From contig NC_079978.1 in the NCBI RefSeq assembly GCF_029852145.1, forward strand, positions 16,133,153-16,197,152: 64,000 bases of DNA, written 5' to 3'. This DNA comes from Microplitis mediator. Its lineage: Eukaryota > Arthropoda > Insecta > Hymenoptera > Braconidae. A program made the translations under genes and the position numbers. Positions 1-11,356 of this stretch are shown piece after piece; the stretch's first letter is position 1, and each line of letters opens with the position of its first letter. Below the pieces are notes generated by a model. It was not told the origin of the DNA. It did not search any database and saw nothing but the letters and a program-made list of their open reading frames with translations.

Positions 1-525
1 ACTGGACGAACCTACTAATGTTGAACCGAAACTTTTATATGTTGTACTTATTCATTTTACTACAACCACTTGGTTTTATGAAATATAAAAAGCAATTAAA
101 TAAATATTTTCGATTAAGAAAAAAAATAATAATTTCGTATTATTTTTATTATAATTACATAATTTTTAAAAATAAAATTTATTAAATTTAATTGATTATT
201 TATCAAGAACCCAGTTGAATTGTCTTGCTCTACCACCAATATTAAAAATAACATTTATTGTAGAAATTCATGAGTTATTTCTTACTTAAATTAATTTTTA
301 TAACTAAAATTATTTAATTACGGTTGTTGATTGCAAATAACAACGAACTAAAAAATATTTCAATTATTAGTTGTAAATAAATTTAATCGCAATATTATAA
401 TATTTATTAATTAAAACTTATTTTAATTCAAAAATAAATAATTATTAATTTAAAAAACCATAATAATGAGTTAATTGAATAATTAATAAAAAATGTGGGT
501 TAACCAATTCTGGCCCAAGGATGGG
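1..525. other. AT-rich intergenic DNA, no feature seen
   Basis: Low-complexity A/T-rich sequence with stops in all frames. I see no gene, RNA or clear repeat unit. Confidence 0.6.
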
Positions 526-1330
526 AAACTATAGGTATAGCCGAACTTGGATAATCCTACCTTGGCCCAAATCTGGCTTGCCATTGAATGATCAAGGCAG
601 GGGAACCTAGTCTTGGCTTAAATTCGGGTAATCATTGGTTCGGCCAAGGCTAGGTTACCCAGTCTTGGCCCATGTTAGGGTTACCATCCAACGGCCGAGG
701 TTCGGTTACGCAAACTTGGCCCAAGTTAGGGTGACTCTAGGCTTGGCCAAGGCTAGGTTACCCAGTCTTGGCCCATGTTAGGGATACCATCCAACGGCCG
801 AGGTTAGGTTACGCAAACTTGGCCCAAGTTAGGGTGACTCTAGGCTTGGCCAAGCCTAGGTTACCCAGTCTTGGCCCATGTTAGGGTTACCATCCAACGG
901 CCGAGGTTAGGTTACGCAAACTTGGCCCAAGTTAGGGTGACTCTAGGCTTGGCCAAGGCTAGGTTACCCAGTCTTGGCCCATGTTAGGGATACCATCCAA
1001 CGGCCGAGGTTAGGTTACGCAAACTTGGCCCAAGTTAGGGTGACTCTAGGCTTGGCCAAGGCTAGGTTACCCAGTCTTGGCCCATGTTAGGGTTACCATC
1101 CAACGGCCGAGGTTAGGTTACGCAAACTTGGCCCAAGTTAGGGTGACTCTAGGCTTGGCCAAGGCTAGGTTACCCAGCCTTGACCCAAGCCTGGGTGATC
1201 ATTGGAATGGCCAAGACTAATTACCCAGTTATGGCCCGGGCATGGGACAGTATAGGTTTGCCAAGATGGGCTTCCCAACAATGTCCCAGACGTGGCCCCG
1301 TCGTTCAACTCTGGGGCTTCCTGTATGGGT
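526..1330. repeat. GC-richer minisatellite, 102-bp unit
   Basis: The block is much richer in G+C than its flanks. A unit beginning CCCATGTTAGGG recurs every 102 bp (near 671, 773, 875, 977 and 1079), giving about five copies between 640 and 1180, with diverged copies on both sides. Each unit carries the self-complementary motif CTTGGCCAAG and AGGTTACCCAGTC-type stretches. Similar TTGGCCAAG / GTCTTGGC motifs recur at 16.2-17.5, 19.8-20.04 and 27.06-27.46 kb, so this is probably the interior of a mobile-element family and not a private satellite. Confidence 0.85.
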
Positions 1331-1950
1331 AAGTTGTCTTTTTAAATAAACCTTTACTTTAATATATAGCAATGATCTTGCACCTTTGACCGCACGTACC
1401 TTACATTTTCCTGTGATTACCTTACTATTCCAATATCCACAACATCCGATATTACATATATTATTTTTTTATTTCACCACAAAAATGTTTTTGTTTCACC
1501 ATTAACTACTGCTCGTAACTGATCACACAAATTCACTGGTAAAACTCATCCGCGTTGATGCAAGCCGAGATTCTAACAAAAGAAATATAAGTAGTTGCGC
1601 AGTAAACTAAAGAAACAAAAAAAAAAAAAACATGTTCGGACCGATTGTTAAGGGAAAAGGGTAATGATTCGTATAATAACGTGACAATATACTAAGTCAA
1701 ATTGTAAAAAGTGCTGAGATTGAACTACACTTTCTACTGATCAGAGATATTCAATAAATATAAAGTGTATTTTTATATGCTTCATAAAGTTTATATTTTT
1801 GCTTCGTAAATATTATACTTCAGTGAAAATATTTATTATTTACATTAATAATAAATACGTTCTAAGAGTTATTTATTCAAATTTATTTCATTAATTTAAT
1901 CTGCTAAGCATTAATAAAATATATGTAGCACAATTTTTAAAAATTACCGC
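1331..1950. other. Non-genic AT-rich interval
   Basis: No coding potential or clear repeat was found. It includes a poly-A run near 1615-1630 and otherwise ordinary AT-rich sequence. Confidence 0.5.
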
Positions 1951-2275
1951 ACGGAAAAATTGAAACCCGACTGGTTCGTGTGCAAGAAAAAATAAGGGCA
2001 AGCACACGACTGGTTCTGGTGCGCACCCGAACCAGTCGTGTCTAGCACCGTACTCAGTCTGGTGCAGCACCCGAATTGCAGCACCGTAATCAGTCGTGTG
2101 CAGAACAATACTGATTCGTGTGTGCGCATGAACCAGTCGTGTCTAGCACCGTACTCAGTCTGGTGTTGCCGTTGTTGCCATTCGGGTGGCGCATCAGACT
2201 GAGTACGGTGCTAGACACGACTGGTTCATGTGCACACACGAATCAGTATTGTTTTGCACACGACTCAAAATGGCG
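1951..2275. repeat. Palindromic element rich in CGACTGGTTC motifs
   Basis: ACCAGTCGTGT and GCACCGTACTCAGTCTG recur on both strands. The stretch at about 2108-2165 is the reverse complement of about 2205-2260, so the right half folds into a hairpin of roughly 50 bp per arm. The short ORFs in both directions are by-products of the repeat. Confidence 0.75.
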
Positions 2276-2604
2276 GGACGCGCGAATAAATTTAAAATAT
2301 ATACAATTTTCATTCATTAATTTTTTTTTTTTTTTTTTTTTAATTATATTAGTATTTTTTTTATAACTATAAAAGAACCTACTCAAAATATCTCGATTAA
2401 TAACAAAAAAAAAATATATGTAAATGAAAAAAATTTAATTGAAAAATATCAGGCTTACCAATTAGCAAAAAAAAACAGCTGCACTAGGGCGGTAATGCGC
2501 AAGCGCCCCTGGTGGTATCCATGTTAATTTTACATAGATATATATAGATATAGTTATACAGCCTTTTTTTTTATTTTATTAATTGTAATTAAACGACAGT
2601 GAGT

Positions 2605-3874
2605 TACAATCAGCTGCAGGTATTCATACCGTACCCGGTTACAAGCGTGTCTTGCAGATCTCTACCATTATCACTCTACCAACATACAACTCTCTCAAAT
2701 AGATTTCTATGCGAAAATATCAATACTAAATATATTTATGTTGCAAAATAATTCTATGTAAAATTATCTCTATGTAAACTTATTCTATTAAGTATAAATA
2801 TATGCGAAAATAATTCATGTCCAAAATATCTCTATATTATATATCTCTATGAAAATTAAGTCTCTACAAAATTTACTATAATATGACAGAATTATGTGTT
2901 AACATATTTATATTATGGAATTTCTCCATAACTATACAACTCTCCTTAATATTTCTCTATTCTGCATATCTCTATGACACAAAAATTCTATGAAAAAATT
3001 TTTCTATTTAAAAATTTTTCTATGTTGACAAAAGTCAGTTTCATAAGATCTCTCAGCAAAAAAAAAACTAAGTTTTACGAATGATTTTGTGTCTTACCAC
3101 CAGCAATCGCGTGGCGCTACCATAAAATTCCAACAACAAAACAATAATAATGATAATGATTTAAGTAATTATAATTTTTTCTTTTTAAATGTCATTAAAT
3201 TTGAATCCTGACTTTGTCAGTATTTTATTATAATTTCATTTGAATCCTGACTTTGTCAATATTTTATTATAATTTCAAATTTAATGACATTTAAAAAAAA
3301 AAAATTATAATTACTTAAATCATTATCATTATTATTGTTTTGTTGTTGGAATTTTATGGTAGCGCCACGCGATTGCTGGTGGTAAGACACAAAATCATTC
3401 GTAAAACTTAGTTTTTTTTTTGCTGAGAGATCTTATGAAACTGACTTTTGTCAACATAGAAAAATTTTTAAATAGAAAAATTTTTTCATAGAATTTTTGT
3501 GTCATAGAGATATGCAGAATAGAGAAATATTAAGGAGAGTTGTATAGTTATGGAGAAATTCCATAATATAAATATGTTAACACATAATTCTGTCATATTA
3601 TAGTAAATTTTGTAGAGACTTAATTTTCATAGAGATATATAATATAGAGATATTTTGGACATGAATTATTTTCGCATATATTTATACTTAATAGAATAAG
3701 TTTACATAGAGATAATTTTACATAGAATTATTTTGCAACATAAATATATTTAGTATTGATATTTTCGCATAGAAATCTATTTGAGAGAGTTGTATGTTGG
3801 TAGAGTGATAATGGTAGAGATCTGCAAGACACGCTTGTAACCGGGTACGGTATGAATACCTGCAGCTGATTGTA
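2605..3874. repeat. 1.27-kb near-perfect palindrome (foldback element)
   Basis: The left arm from 2605 (TACAATCAGCTGCAGG) to about 3208 matches the right arm ending at 3874 as its reverse complement. Mirror positions sum to 6479 at every place checked, for example 3109-3118 against 3361-3370, so the arms carry essentially no indels over about 600 bp. The centre of about 65 bp holds a short tandem duplication around TTTGAATCCTGACTTTGTCA. Both arms are full of TCTCTAT/ATAGAGA words. No ORF is present. A transcript could fold into a very long hairpin. A recent foldback transposon, gene conversion between arms or an assembly artefact are alternatives. Confidence 0.9.
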
Positions 3875-3889
3875 CCTAGCCATTCGCAA

Positions 3890-5445
3890 TAGGGGACCTA
3901 CAAATCGTTCAAAGAATTTAAAAAAAAAAAATTTGATTCAATTACTGGATTTTTTCGCAAGTTATCATGTATACGGGATCCGTACTTGACGGACAGGAAA
4001 TTTTTTAAAACTATTTTGATGTTTTTTTCGGTTTTTATTAAACTAAATAAATTTTTGAAAAGTATGGAATTAATCTCCATTAAATTATCTTCAAAATAGT
4101 ATGCAAAACATCTCAATTCCGTAAACTAACAAGGGTATAATAATTGAAATAGTTGTCGAAGTGAGGCGAAATAAATTTTTCGATCGTAAAGCACATCTCA
4201 GATGCTTCGCATCATGAGTCGTGCAATATAATCGTATTGAAATTTGGAATATAACACTTCTGAAATAAATGTCTTACCAGGGACACTACAAATCGTAGGC
4301 GCGATCTCGTGGTGAGCACCGAACTACTCCCGCTGCTGCTGCCTAGCACCGGTGACTTTCCCTTTCTCCATATCGATCTTTTCTCCCGAGAAATTTTTTC
4401 TCTTGGCTTAAGCAACTTTTGTTGTTTTGTTCGGAGAATACAAAAAAACTTGCGTGAAAAGAATAGTACTTGTTCCGAGAAATTTTGTTCTGTTTAACCA
4501 AAAAAATGCAATATCGCTACAAAAAAATAATGCACCAAAAAAAAAAAAAAAATGGGGCATCACATAGAAACTTATATTTTCACTCATCTCCGAACAGTTA
4601 AAATATTTAAAGTACAAGAAATAGTGATAATATTAGTATTTTTGGTGTAAATTCTTATAAAAAAAAAATGAAGTTAAGCAATTACATGTATTTTTGAATG
4701 AATCTGATAAAATTAATATTTTATGTGAATGGAAATTATTTATAAAATCTCATAAGTACTCCATAATGTTTTATAAGTAATAGCCTTCTAATTAAAACTT
4801 ACAAAAACTCATAAATCACATAGCTTTTAAATTAAAATTAAATCTTTTAAGTTTTTACAAGTTAATTCGATTATAGATTTTCTTACTAATTCTCATAAAA
4901 TTTTTATGAGAAAAAGGTCTGCATTAGTCCATGTGATTCCTGATTCAGTCTCATAAAATTTCGAAGAAATACATGTTAAATATTTTCTCATAAAATATGA
5001 CAAATATTTTATGATATTCAATAAGATATTATCTCCTAGGCTAACACTTACTAAAACTTATAAATTCTGAAAATTTCGTATAAAAAAATAATCTTATTGA
5101 GATTTTGTAAGTATTATAACATCGGAATTCGCCTGATCAATTCTTATTGAAAATACATTGGAATAAACTGTAACAATCTTATAGAAGTGAAAGTACTTAT
5201 TCAATCTCATAATCGTTGGCGGAATTCGAGTCACAAAATCTCATAAATTAAAAAATCTTACTCATTCTTTTAAAAATCTAGTACGGAAATCATGATAGGA
5301 AAACATCAAAAGCTTTGACTCATAGATTCTCATTAAAATTCATATGAGAATTTTTTTAAATCTCATAGATTTTTTCGAAGCTCATAGATTCTCATAAAAA
5401 ATATTCAAAATCTTATCAGAATTTATGAGAGCTTTTCCACAGGGC
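3890..5445. mobile_element. Repeat copy A: GC-rich core plus tail ending CCACAGGGCA
   Basis: The core at about 4262-4350 on the minus strand reads GGCAGCAGCAGCGGGAGTAG, GTTCGGTGCTC and GTGTCCCTGGTAAGAC, and recurs at 12.04, 14.83, 37.98 and 42.03 kb. The tail (about 4560-5445) reappears almost entire and inverted at 36035-36905. The tail is full of ATGAGA/TCTCAT words and ends at AGCTTTTCCACAGGGCA. No transposase is visible, so it is a non-autonomous element. The ORFs here are not convincing genes. Confidence 0.75.
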
Positions 5446-6128
5446 AGCGGCATAATTTTTTATTTTCTATATACTACCAGATTTTCTGGTATATCAGTAA
5501 AAATAAAATATAGCCTTAAAATGACACACCCTAATATATATATATATATTTATTCTAAATGGATATATTTTTTTGTGTCTAAGTAATATTTATTAGAGTT
5601 GATATAATAATATGTTGCTTGAATATTTGGGGTTGTTGGCACCGTAAAATAATTCAGTTGTCTATTAAATAAATATTTTCTTAACTTAACCAAATGATTT
5701 TATTATCTTAGAGAGAGAATTATTAATGTCAACCAAATAGAGTCTATTAAATCATTTATTAAAAATGAGAAAATAGATCATGTCAAAGTAATAAAATTTA
5801 GTTGTCCCAAATCAATTTTAGTTTAACAGAATTTAACAAAACAAATTTAATTGCCGAAGAGGAATTTTTTTTGTGTATTAAAACTTCCTGTAGAAAATTT
5901 GTGCAGCTGTGAAAAGTGTTATATAGAGTTTTTTATATTTATTAAAATTAAAAAAAAATATTCATGTTATTTTTTTTTAACTGTTGATTAATTATGATTT
6001 TTAAATTAAAAAAAATTTAAAAATAGTATGAGTGTTTAAACACATGAGTGGAATTGTCAAAAAAATTTTATAAATTTGATAAAAAAAAAAAACTATAAGA
6101 CTTTTAAAAAATTTGGAAAATCCAAAAG
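5446..6128. other. AT-rich interval, no gene seen
   Basis: Contains a short TA run near 5535 and A/T-rich text weakly resembling the repeats at 10.5 and 14.3 kb. Nothing coding is apparent. Confidence 0.45.
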
Positions 6129-7073
6129 TGCACACCTCGAACGCTCATGTTACAATGAAAGATATAAATGATTAATTTTCTTTTTAATTACAAAATTTTT
6201 TAATAAATATTGTAACGAATGTGAAACTGATCTTTTAAATATTTGAATAGCTAGAAAACAAATGCCTTCTTCTCTTGTTTTATAGATGCGCGATTAAAGT
6301 CAGTCAGTCTTATATTGACAGTTTAACAGCAAACATTGTATCTCAATAAACTATATATTGCTCTTGCTTTCTTTTACTGCTGTTAATTGTGGTGTTATTA
6401 TTTCTAATATAAGTGTGTTATCATTGTAGTGTATAAGTGATATTAATTTAAGATACCAACCACTACAATATCTACAAAGAAATTCGTCGTTTGCTTTTTA
6501 ATTTAGTTAATTCTATGACAGTTGGTAATAAAAAAATTAAAAAAAAAAAAAGCATTTGATGGTAAAGTAGAACCTTATGATATCAGCAAAGTTCAATGAT
6601 GAAAAAAAAAATTCCCGATAAAATAAAAAAATGGCTGCAGTGTGTGTTTGTTTACATGGAATAGTGCCGGTTTTAACAGAAATGATTTATTTAAAAAAAA
6701 ACGAGAGGGTCTACAGTAGTGATTTTCGAAAAGAACCTTCTTTGCATAATTCTGAAGACAGTGAAAAAAAAATAAAGTCATTTAGTCAAGCTGTCACGGA
6801 ATATCCGTGCCACAGACTTTTTTTGGACTACAGACTAACTGACGTCCACGATACATATTTTTTATTGAACTTTTTTTTATTATAATACGTATCGGACAAC
6901 TTAATGAAAGTATCAGTCTTATTAATTAGTGTTTTCTCTTTAGGTTGATGGGCTTTTTATAACGTGTGAGTGTGACATAAAAATAATATATACAGTTTAA
7001 TGAGGAAAAGTCAAGTGACCTTGACAGGTCCGTTATAAAGCACAACCTCGCCGCTTCGCGTTCGAGGCGCGCA
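6129..7073. mobile_element. MITE, family TGCACACCTCGAACGC, copy 1
   Basis: The left terminus TGCACACCTCGAACGC (6129-6144) matches the reverse complement of the right terminus (7058-7073) at 14 of 16 positions. The interior shares ordered blocks with 9623-10300, including TTTGATGGTAAAGTAGA, TATCAGCAAAGTT and GGTCTACAGTAGT. The element is about 945 bp and has no transposase ORF. It is the upstream member of a same-orientation pair that brackets the cyclin T-like gene. Confidence 0.8.
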
Positions 7074-7699
7074 ATTAATTTTTCCTGTATAGACAATAAA
7101 TTTTAGTATTTATTTTATAATTATTTACGTTTGAATTGTAAATGAAAGAATTATTATTCAGAATGATACTATTTACTGATGACCGTCATTATGTTATTTG
7201 TCGCCTCTTAATGTACACAGGTAATTTATTCCCGTATACTTTAATTTTCAGAAAATTTTAAATCCATTATTTGAGACTCCGGCATAAATATTTAATGATA
7301 AACTTAATTATTTGCCATTTGGTCTTTCACAGGAATAGTAATTACGTTCACACGTGAATATGCAGACCTTAATGACCATAATATTTTGAGTCATAAGTCT
7401 AATTACCTTTTCCTAATTACCTCAGGTACATTTCTTCAGCCCCAAACTATTACTTTTTAATTACCCCCATACCCATTGTCGTGACAATTTCTTTTGTTAT
7501 AAAATCCCTTAAATTTCAGTGTCTTGTCAATATTTCCTCACTTTATTCTCGAACTCCATACCCAACAGTTCGTCTAAGAATATTTTAAAAGTTACGGAAA
7601 AAACAAAATTGTGTTATTTCAAAGTGCATAAGCTGCTCCAGTGTAAAGTAAGAAAGTTTCCAGTGAAGTTAAATTGACAGTGAAAAATCGTGAACAAAA
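7074..7699 (+). other. Upstream region of the cyclin T-like gene
   Basis: About 630 bp without a repeat I recognise. No convincing TATA box lies near the ORF. The A-rich leader before ATG 7700 contains no clear splice acceptor. A promoter is presumed here but cannot be placed. Confidence 0.35.
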
Positions 7700-8803
7700 A
7701 TGGCTCAAAAGTGGTATTTCAACAAAGAAGAGTTGAAGAACTCTCCAAGTTCCAAGGATGGCATCAGCGCGGAGAAAGAGCTAGATCATAAACAACAAGC
7801 CGCTTACCTAATAACTGATTTGGGCAAGCGGCTAAAATTGTCAGAAGTCTGTGTACATACTGCCATTGTGTACATGCACAGATTCTTTATTCACCATTCA
7901 TTAGCCAAGTTTCACCGGTATGAAATTGCCACGGCGGCGATTTTTCTGGCGGCAAAGGTGGAAGAAGAGCCACAAAAATCGCAGGCGGTCATCAGCGCTC
8001 TTCATGTCTGCCTAAACAAATACGAAGTTCATCAACTGGACACTACTTTTGCCGAGAACCAGGAGAAGGTTAAGGCACTAACTTCAAATGAGCAACTTCT
8101 TCTGGCAACACTTGGATTTAAGATGGGGGTTAGTCACCCTCATCATTACATCAAGAAATTCTGTGGGGAAATAAAAGCTTGCAAGGAATTATGCAAGATT
8201 TTTCTGCAGATGGCTAATTATACATTACAGATGACATCAATGTGCCTGAAATATAAACCGGCAGTTGTGGCGTCATTCTGTATTTATTTCACCATCCAAT
8301 CGTCGCAGTGGAAGATTCCTCAAGTCATAGACGGGAATCTTTGGTTTTGGCTACTCGATACTAAAGTGACGTTCGATTTGCTGATTAAGATGGACAGGGA
8401 GTTCAAAGCGGTTTTAGACCAAATGTCACCCAGAATAAAAAACCGGGTGATGGGATTATTTAAAAATCCATCGGTCAAAGTGAGTGTAGTGAATCGGATA
8501 GCGACGACCCCCAGTTCATCGGATCCAGAAAATGTTTCCGGTAACCCTGAAGTCGAGAAACCAAGGACTCAACGAAAAATCAGCTATCACGAGTATCGTG
8601 ATAGACTGATGAAGAAAAAATCTGAGTCAGATGGGTCATCGACTTCTTCACCTCCTGATGTAGAAGTTCAGGATAATTCCATTGGAAGTACCTGCCAACT
8701 TGTACCCTCAACTGTAGCGGATCTGGACCACAGCCGTAAGCGTCAAAATAATTACGACATGGGCAGTATTTTGTGTTCTGCTAAAAGACGTAAGTTTTTG
8801 TAG
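7700..8803 (+). CDS. Cyclin T-like protein, single-exon ORF
   Basis: The ORF encodes 367 residues with the cyclin T/K pattern. Near the N terminus is WYFNKEELKNSPS, then QQAAYLITDLGKRL, TAIVYMHRFFIHHS, FHRYEIATAAIFLAAKVEEE (first cyclin box, about residues 30-140) and a second cyclin fold to about residue 245. Cyclin T pairs with CDK9 in P-TEFb, which phosphorylates the RNA polymerase II C-terminal domain to release paused polymerase; that role is inferred from the family. A basic HEYRDRLMKKK segment and the C-terminal KRRKFL could act as nuclear localisation signals. The protein lacks the long C-terminal extension usual in cyclin T. A single uninterrupted exon suggests a retrogene, although the perfect donor GAC|GTAAGT at 8790 could extend it by splicing. 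AATAAA follows the stop at 8808. TIR elements flank it in the same orientation. Confidence is high for the family and moderate for function. Confidence 0.9.
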   Translation: MAQKWYFNKEELKNSPSSKDGISAEKELDHKQQAAYLITDLGKRLKLSEVCVHTAIVYMHRFFIHHSLAKFHRYEIATAAIFLAAKVEEEPQKSQAVISALHVCLNKYEVHQLDTTFAENQEKVKALTSNEQLLLATLGFKMGVSHPHHYIKKFCGEIKACKELCKIFLQMANYTLQMTSMCLKYKPAVVASFCIYFTIQSSQWKIPQVIDGNLWFWLLDTKVTFDLLIKMDREFKAVLDQMSPRIKNRVMGLFKNPSVKVSVVNRIATTPSSSDPENVSGNPEVEKPRTQRKISYHEYRDRLMKKKSESDGSSTSSPPDVEVQDNSIGSTCQLVPSTVADLDHSRKRQNNYDMGSILCSAKRRKFL

Positions 8804-9622
8804 TTTTAATAAATTTTTAATTTTTTGTACATAATTATTTATCATCCAGTTATTTTTAATAGTAAAATATTATTGTAGGTTTTATTATTTTCATAAATTA
8901 AATATTAAGTATTTCACGTAAATAGTAAATAGTTAAATAGTAAATTATATTTTAAAAATTTACTTTTTATTTAATAAGTTTAATATATTTTTTGTAAAAA
9001 ATTAAATATTAATGTAATTAAAGTTAATGATAATGCACCATAGACTTAATCATGTCTTTTGAAAAATAAAATATTAATAAAACGAAATCCTCTTTTTGTT
9101 TTGATTTTAATATAATTAATTATTTTATATAAGTAATTTTATTTTAAGAGTAATAATTCATTTTTATGACAGTAAAGTTAGCGAACATTTGACAATTTTT
9201 AAAACTTTGAAATAATAAATTAAAATGTTTACAAAATAAAAAAAAAAAATTCATATGTAGACAATTCGAAATTCAGTAGATGCATTTTTTAAAAATTTCA
9301 TTACTTTAATTATATAATTTTTTTAGATGTAATTAAAAAATTGTCGGATGTCTACTACACTTACACTTAGTTAATTTTTCCAAATTAAATTTTTATAACA
9401 TTTTTTAATGAATGCAGAATAAAAATCAAAAATTTAATTCAAAATATCACTTTCTAATTTTAAAAAAGAAAAATTATCTTCGAATAAAAAATTAAAAAAA
9501 AATATATGATCCTGAAGTTAGCGGACAATTAAAAATTCTCAAATGTATTTTTCTAGAATTTAATTAAAAAAAAAAATAATTGCACATATATAAAATTAAA
9601 AAAAATTTGGAAAATCCAAAAG
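8804..9622. other. AT-rich 3' flank with MITE remnants
   Basis: Starts with the poly(A) signal of the cyclin-like gene. Two stretches, near 9166 (ATGACAGTAAAGTTAGCGAA) and 9506 (ATGATCCTGAAGTTAGCGG), resemble the ends of the short MITE found in introns at 50.4 and 60.4 kb. No coding potential is seen. Confidence 0.5.
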
Positions 9623-10300
9623 TGCACGCCTCGAACGCTCATATTATATTAAAATTAATTATTAATGTTTTTTCTTTATTACAAAATTTTTTAATAAACA
9701 TCTAGACTTTCCTTTTTTTTTTTTTTTAAATTTAGTTAATTAGATAACAGTTGGCAAGTCGACTTGTCACACGATATAAGAAAAAAAAAAATTTATCTGA
9801 TGGTAAAGTGGAGCCTTATAATATCAGCAAAGTTTCATGATAATCATGCCTACTTATATTTGTGGGAGAAAAATGGCGGATTAAGCATTAGTAAACATAA
9901 TCAGTTTTCAGTTTTTAATTGATAATAAATGAACGAGAAGGACTACAGTAGTAATATTCAAAAGGCTTCTATTCTACTAAAATCTGAAGCTATTGAAAAA
10001 AAAATTGGACTGATTAATTGAGTTTTTCGAGAGATATCTTGCTCACACACGGACATCCCAATTCACGTCCAACTAGTCTCATGTTAAATAATTTTTTTTC
10101 TTATTATAGTGTAGCTTAATGAAATTTTTAATTAAATCCAAATTATTCTTTATAAATTGCTTTAGACATTGGTGTACTTTTTTTTTCCACAGAGGCGAAT
10201 TATGAAATTAGCAGAAATGATTAAAGGTAGGAAAATCCCGTTTTCACGACAAGTCGATTATAGAGCACAACCTCTCCCGCTATCGCGTCCGAGGCGTGCA
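9623..10300. mobile_element. MITE, family TGCACGCCTCGAACGC, copy 2
   Basis: The left terminus at 9623-9638 and the inverted right terminus at 10285-10300 differ at one of 16 positions. Interior blocks match the copy at 6129-7073 in the same order and orientation. It is about 680 bp, shorter than copy 1 through internal differences, and non-coding. Confidence 0.82.
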
Positions 10301-10312
10301 AAATGTTTTTAA

Positions 10313-10640
10313 TTACTTTTTTAGATTCCACTCAGATGATTTATTATCTAACATGTTTAAATAACAAATTATTTAAGAAATAATAAATAATTAAGAAATA
10401 AATTATTTTTCTAATTGTGCATTGAACTATTGAATAAATATTCTGTCATTTCAAAATAATATTCAATTATTATCAATAACTCATTCTCTATAATGATCAC
10501 TTATACATTTCATTGTATTCATTAGAGTCAACCGAATATATGATTGGCGATGGGCAATCAAATCATTTTCTTGTCATAACTAAAATTTAGTTATCAGGAG
10601 AAAATTTTTTTCTCAGTGTAGTTACTACAATATTTACTAA
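10313..10640. repeat. AT-rich repeat, inverted copy near 14.16-14.6 kb
   Basis: Blocks such as ATCAATAACTCATTCTCTA and ATTGGCGATGGGCAATCAAA reappear in reverse complement at about 14290-14570. It ends in TTTTTTTCTCAGTGTAG, typical of MITE ends here. No ORF. Confidence 0.6.
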
Positions 10641-10735
10641 TTACCGTTGAAGTAAGAATAACTCTCCAGAGTTGAAAAGTTTATATTATTTTCATCATTG
10701 CGAAATAATCCAGTGCTCCTTTGTTCTTCTCGTCT

Positions 10736-11049
10736 TCACCCTGACAGCCACGCTCCTGTCCTCTTCTTAATGTCTTCCGGTGCCAGCCTTTTTTCTTGAA
10801 CGATGACGTCTAGAAAATAAATTTCATTATTTCATTCGATGTCTCCAAGACTCTATTTCAAGTGTTTAATCATTTTCAATTACCTTTCAAGTGACCGTAG
10901 AACTGATACTCGAGGATCAGCTTTCGCCGGTCAACCCGAGTTCTGCGGCATACAAAATCCCGGAACATCGACCCTCTGATAATGAATGCCAAAGCGAAAC
11001 TCATAGGGCCGATGGCTGCCTGGTTGACGACTTGTGTTAGCTGATTTCT
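10736..11049 (-). CDS. Two 3' exons of an unrecognised protein gene (partial)
   Basis: Reading on the minus strand, an acceptor (..CATCAACAG) opens an exon at 11049 that runs 55 codons plus one base to a donor at 10884 (AAAG|GTAATT). A second exon starts at 10809 after TTTTCTAG and runs to a TGA at 10736-10738. The phases agree and give about 79 C-terminal residues, starting RNQLTQVVNQAAIGPMSF, then a short hydrophobic patch and a basic stretch (CRRTRVDRRKL), and ending RTGAWLSG. The codons are GC-richer than the surroundings, which supports real or recently real coding. I do not recognise the family. No upstream exon could be joined, so this is either the end of a gene with distant exons or a remnant. 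Confidence 0.5.
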
Positions 11050-11356
11050 CTGTTGATGAATACAATTTATTTTACTGTCATTTATCACGTTATTTTAAAT
11101 ATTTTTTTTCTGTCTTACGTCTCTGCCTGCTAGTCAGATGGCTTTGCCAGTTTTCAAATATTAAATAATCAGAGACCGACCTGATACTTATTAAATTTAT
11201 AAATTTCAAAAATTGAATTACTACTAATTACATATTTTCTATCCATGGAGGTATAAATCTAAGTTTATTCGAATAAGTATGGTATTTTTAATACATTAGA
11301 CAACTTATTCATTGCCGATTATTTGTCCAACTCGATATCGACGGATAAATATCCAT

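Noticed and set aside
526..1330. Possible CRISPR-like array
   Set aside because: Units are contiguous 102-bp tandem copies without distinct spacers, in a eukaryotic genome.
4212..4617. ORFs through the GGCAGCAGCAGCGG core as a small protein gene
   Set aside because: Similar ORFs recur only because the repeat recurs; frame and length are not conserved among copies A, B, D and E.
11100..11185. An additional upstream exon for the 10.7-11.05 kb gene ending GGCAGAGAC|GTAAGA
   Set aside because: The only open frame does not match the phase of the following exon, and the other frames contain stops.
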